Part shown: in pieces, positions 62,801 to 64,000 of the stretch | Position numbering within the stretch: position 1 is the stretch's first letter | Layout: each line of letters opens with the position of its first letter | Assembly: GCA_032433765.1 (NCBI GenBank) | Contig: JAVIAB010000046.1 | Location: forward strand, 60,671,388 to 60,735,387 | DNA from: Megaustenia siamemsis | Lineage: Eukaryota; Mollusca; Gastropoda; Stylommatophora; Ariophantidae | Length of the DNA: 64,000 bases | Direction of reading: 5' to 3' | Position numbers and translations under genes: made by a program | Notes under the pieces: model-generated | Seen by the model: the letters and a program-made list of their open reading frames with translations, nothing else | What the model was told of the DNA's origin: nothing | Databases searched by the model: none

Positions 62801-64000
62801 TCAAGCACAACTATAGTTCATATCAAACTCTCACACAGCATGCTTCTACCCTACGAGTTGTCTTCAGTCTGAGAGCTAACAAACTGACTGCCATAATCAA
62901 GCACAACTATAGTTCATATCAAACTATCACATAGCATGTTTCTATCCCAAGAGTTGTCTTCAGCCTGAGAGCCAACTGCCAGAATCAAGCGCAACAATAG
63001 TTTATATCAAACTCTCACACAGCATGTTTCTATCCTAAGAGTTGTCTTCAGCCTGGGAGCTAATAAATTGACTGCCAGAATCAAACACAACTATAGTTCA
63101 TATCCAACTCTCACACAGCTTGTTTCTACCCTAAGAGTTGTCTTCAGTCTGAGAACTAACAAACTGGCTGCCATAATCAAGCATGACTATAGTCCATATC
63201 AAACTCTCACACATCATGTTTCTATCCTAAGTGTTGTATGCAGCCTGAGAACTAGCAAACTGACTGCCAGAATCAAATACAACTGTAGTTCATATCAAAC
63301 TCTCACACACCATGTTTCTATCCTAAGAGTTGTCTTCAGTCTGAGAACTAACAAACTGACTGTCAGAATCAAGCACCACAACTGTAGTTCATATCAAACT
63401 CTCGCACAGCATGTTTCTATCCTAAGTGTTGTATGCAGCCTGAGAACTAGCAAACTGACTGCCAGAATCAAATACAACTGTAGTTCATATCAAACTCTCA
63501 CATAGCATGTTTCTATCCTAAGTGTTGTATGCAGCCTGAGAACGAGCAAACTGACTGCCAGAATCAAATACAACTGTAGTTCATATCAAACTCTCACACA
63601 TCATGTTTCTATATAAGAGTTGTCGTCAGCCTGAGAACTAACAAACTGACTGCCAGAATCAAGCACAACTATAGTTCATATCAAACTCTCACATAGCATG
63701 TTTCTACCCTAAGAGTTGTCTTCAGCTGAGAGCCATCTGCCAGAATCATGCACAACTATAGTTCATATCAAACTCTCACACAGCATATTTCTACCCTAGA
63801 GTTGTCTTCAGCCTGAGAGCTAACAAACTGACTGCCAGCATCAAGCACAACTATAGTTCATATCAAACTATGACACTATATTTCTACCCTAAGAGCTGTC
63901 TTCAGCCTGAAAGCTAACTGCCAGAATCAAGCACAACTATAGTTCATATCAAACTCTCACACAGCTTGTTTCTACCCTAAGAGTTGTCTTCAGCCTGAGA
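62801..64000. repeat. Mixed satellite at the right edge
   Basis: The order resembles 59,090-59,720 up to about 63,360. It then passes into two successive 'gtgttgtatgcagcc' monomers (63,424 and 63,520), then 'ctatataagag' and 'aactatgacac' monomers as in the 55,400-55,800 region. The array runs off the window without a boundary. Confidence 0.75.

Larger units (their letters stand above)
1900..63385. repeat. 99-bp monomer class with CAC duplication
   Basis: A three-base gain changes 'aagcacaactg' to 'aagcaccacaactg', giving a 99-bp unit. Examples lie near 2277, 4003, 5344, 6300, 8590, 9543, 10208, 10587, 12119, 13277, 14229, 20156, 21771, 23478, 26882, 59727 and 63372. It is almost always coupled to 'aactgtag' instead of 'aactatag' and to a following 'ctcgcatag', so it is a stable monomer type of the HORs rather than recurrent error. 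The gain keeps the open frame. Confidence 0.85.
350..63750. repeat. 88-bp short monomer class
   Basis: In this class 'gagagctaacaaactgac' plus 'tgcc' is shortened to 'gagagccaactgcc' or 'gagagccatctgcc', a net loss of eight bases, giving an 88-bp unit. Examples are near 357, 3217, 4461, 5800, 6850, 9045, 10097, 10478, 13734, 15075, 17269, 21002, 24125, 28010, 45083, 51247, 54433, 58275, 59229 and 62969. It usually follows a 'tatcccaagag' or 'tattccaagag' centre, so it marks one monomer lineage. The loss is not a multiple of three, so it ends the open frame wherever it occurs. Confidence 0.85.
1..64000. repeat. 96-bp satellite DNA array spanning the whole window
   Basis: Every stretch of the window can be read as a variant of one 96-bp unit in the same orientation, with no inversion and no unrelated insertion seen. 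The unit can be phased as starting at 'aatcaagcacaac', followed by 'tatagttcatatcaaac', 'tctcacacagcatg', 'tttctaccctaagag', 'ttgtcttcagtctgag' and 'aactaacaaactgactgccag'. My hand count of the consensus is A33 C25 G13 T25, with no CpG. Most monomers differ from consensus at a few positions. Frequent alternatives are cagcatg / cagcttg / catcatg / catcctg / caccatg, taccc / tatcc / tgccc, agtctg / agcctg, gaactaac / gagctaac / gaactagc, and aactatag / aactgtag. Such an array is characteristic of eukaryotic heterochromatin. The species and chromosomal location cannot be read from the sequence, and I do not recognise the family. Confidence 0.98.

Noticed and set aside
1..64000. CRISPR-like array (regular direct repeats)
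   Set aside because: There are no unique spacers between repeats: the complete 96 bp is repeated, and no cas-like genes are present.
1..64000. Telomeric repeat signal (CCCTAA in each unit)
   Set aside because: The hexamer occurs once per 96-bp unit and never in tandem, so it is just part of the monomer.
1..64000. CENP-B box in the monomer
   Set aside because: The conserved core of the box needs CpG-containing TTCG and CGGG elements. The consensus has no CpG and I saw no variant with both elements.
1..64000. Genes on the reverse strand
   Set aside because: Each of the three reverse frames meets a stop in every consensus monomer, so no sustained reverse reading frame is possible.
1..64000. 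tRNA, rRNA or other structured RNA genes
   Set aside because: No cloverleaf, rRNA-like block or promoter boxes were seen. The weak CAGTC/GACTG pairing in the monomer is too short to support an RNA call.

Overview
The whole 64 kb window is one uninterrupted head-to-tail satellite DNA array. The repeat unit is 96 bp (38 of 96 bases G or C in the consensus), always in the same orientation, about 660-670 units in all. I found no unique sequence, recognisable gene, RNA gene, transposon, CRISPR array or replication origin. A homogeneous tandem array of this size with nested higher-order repeats is typical of eukaryotic heterochromatin (centromeric, pericentromeric, subtelomeric or interstitial blocks). 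The sequence does not let me name the species, and I do not recognise the monomer as a published satellite family. The consensus contains no CpG, and several variants look like CpG/TpG/CpA alternatives, which would fit a host that methylates CpG.

The unit length is 3 x 32 codons, and one of the six frames happens to have no stop. The array therefore throws up dozens of 64-247 residue open frames made of a repeated 32-residue motif. These are by-products of the satellite, not genes. They start at ATGs created by one-base variants or at TTG, and they end wherever a monomer carries an indel that is not a multiple of three, or a stop variant such as TAG in 'cacatagcatg'.

Layout, left to right, by higher-order repeat (HOR): 1-3,604, a mixed zone whose first 660 bp reappear at 2,858-3,520; 3,605-10,103, two tandem copies of a 3.25 kb block; 10,680-22,540, two tandem copies of a 5.93 kb block, the first containing a third, shortened copy of the 3.25 kb block; about 18,480-31,920, two copies of a 6.72 kb block overlapping the previous one, the second much closer to consensus; 31,920-32,590, a 1.1 kb-offset partial repeat; 32,590-43,450, three tandem copies of a 3.63 kb block; 42,810-46,264, a 2.18 kb duplication; 46,930-49,650, a 1.46 kb duplication; 49,650-51,870, a mixed zone with short local amplifications; 51,870-61,563, two copies of a 4.8-4.9 kb block; 61,564-64,000, a partial third copy and mixed monomers running off the window.

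The main biological content is the history of the array: repeated unequal exchange at many scales, whole-monomer gains and losses between HOR copies, and marker monomers (64 bp, 88 bp, 99 bp) that allow the order of duplications to be traced. HOR boundaries were aligned by eye from shared variants and should be read as good to roughly one monomer.
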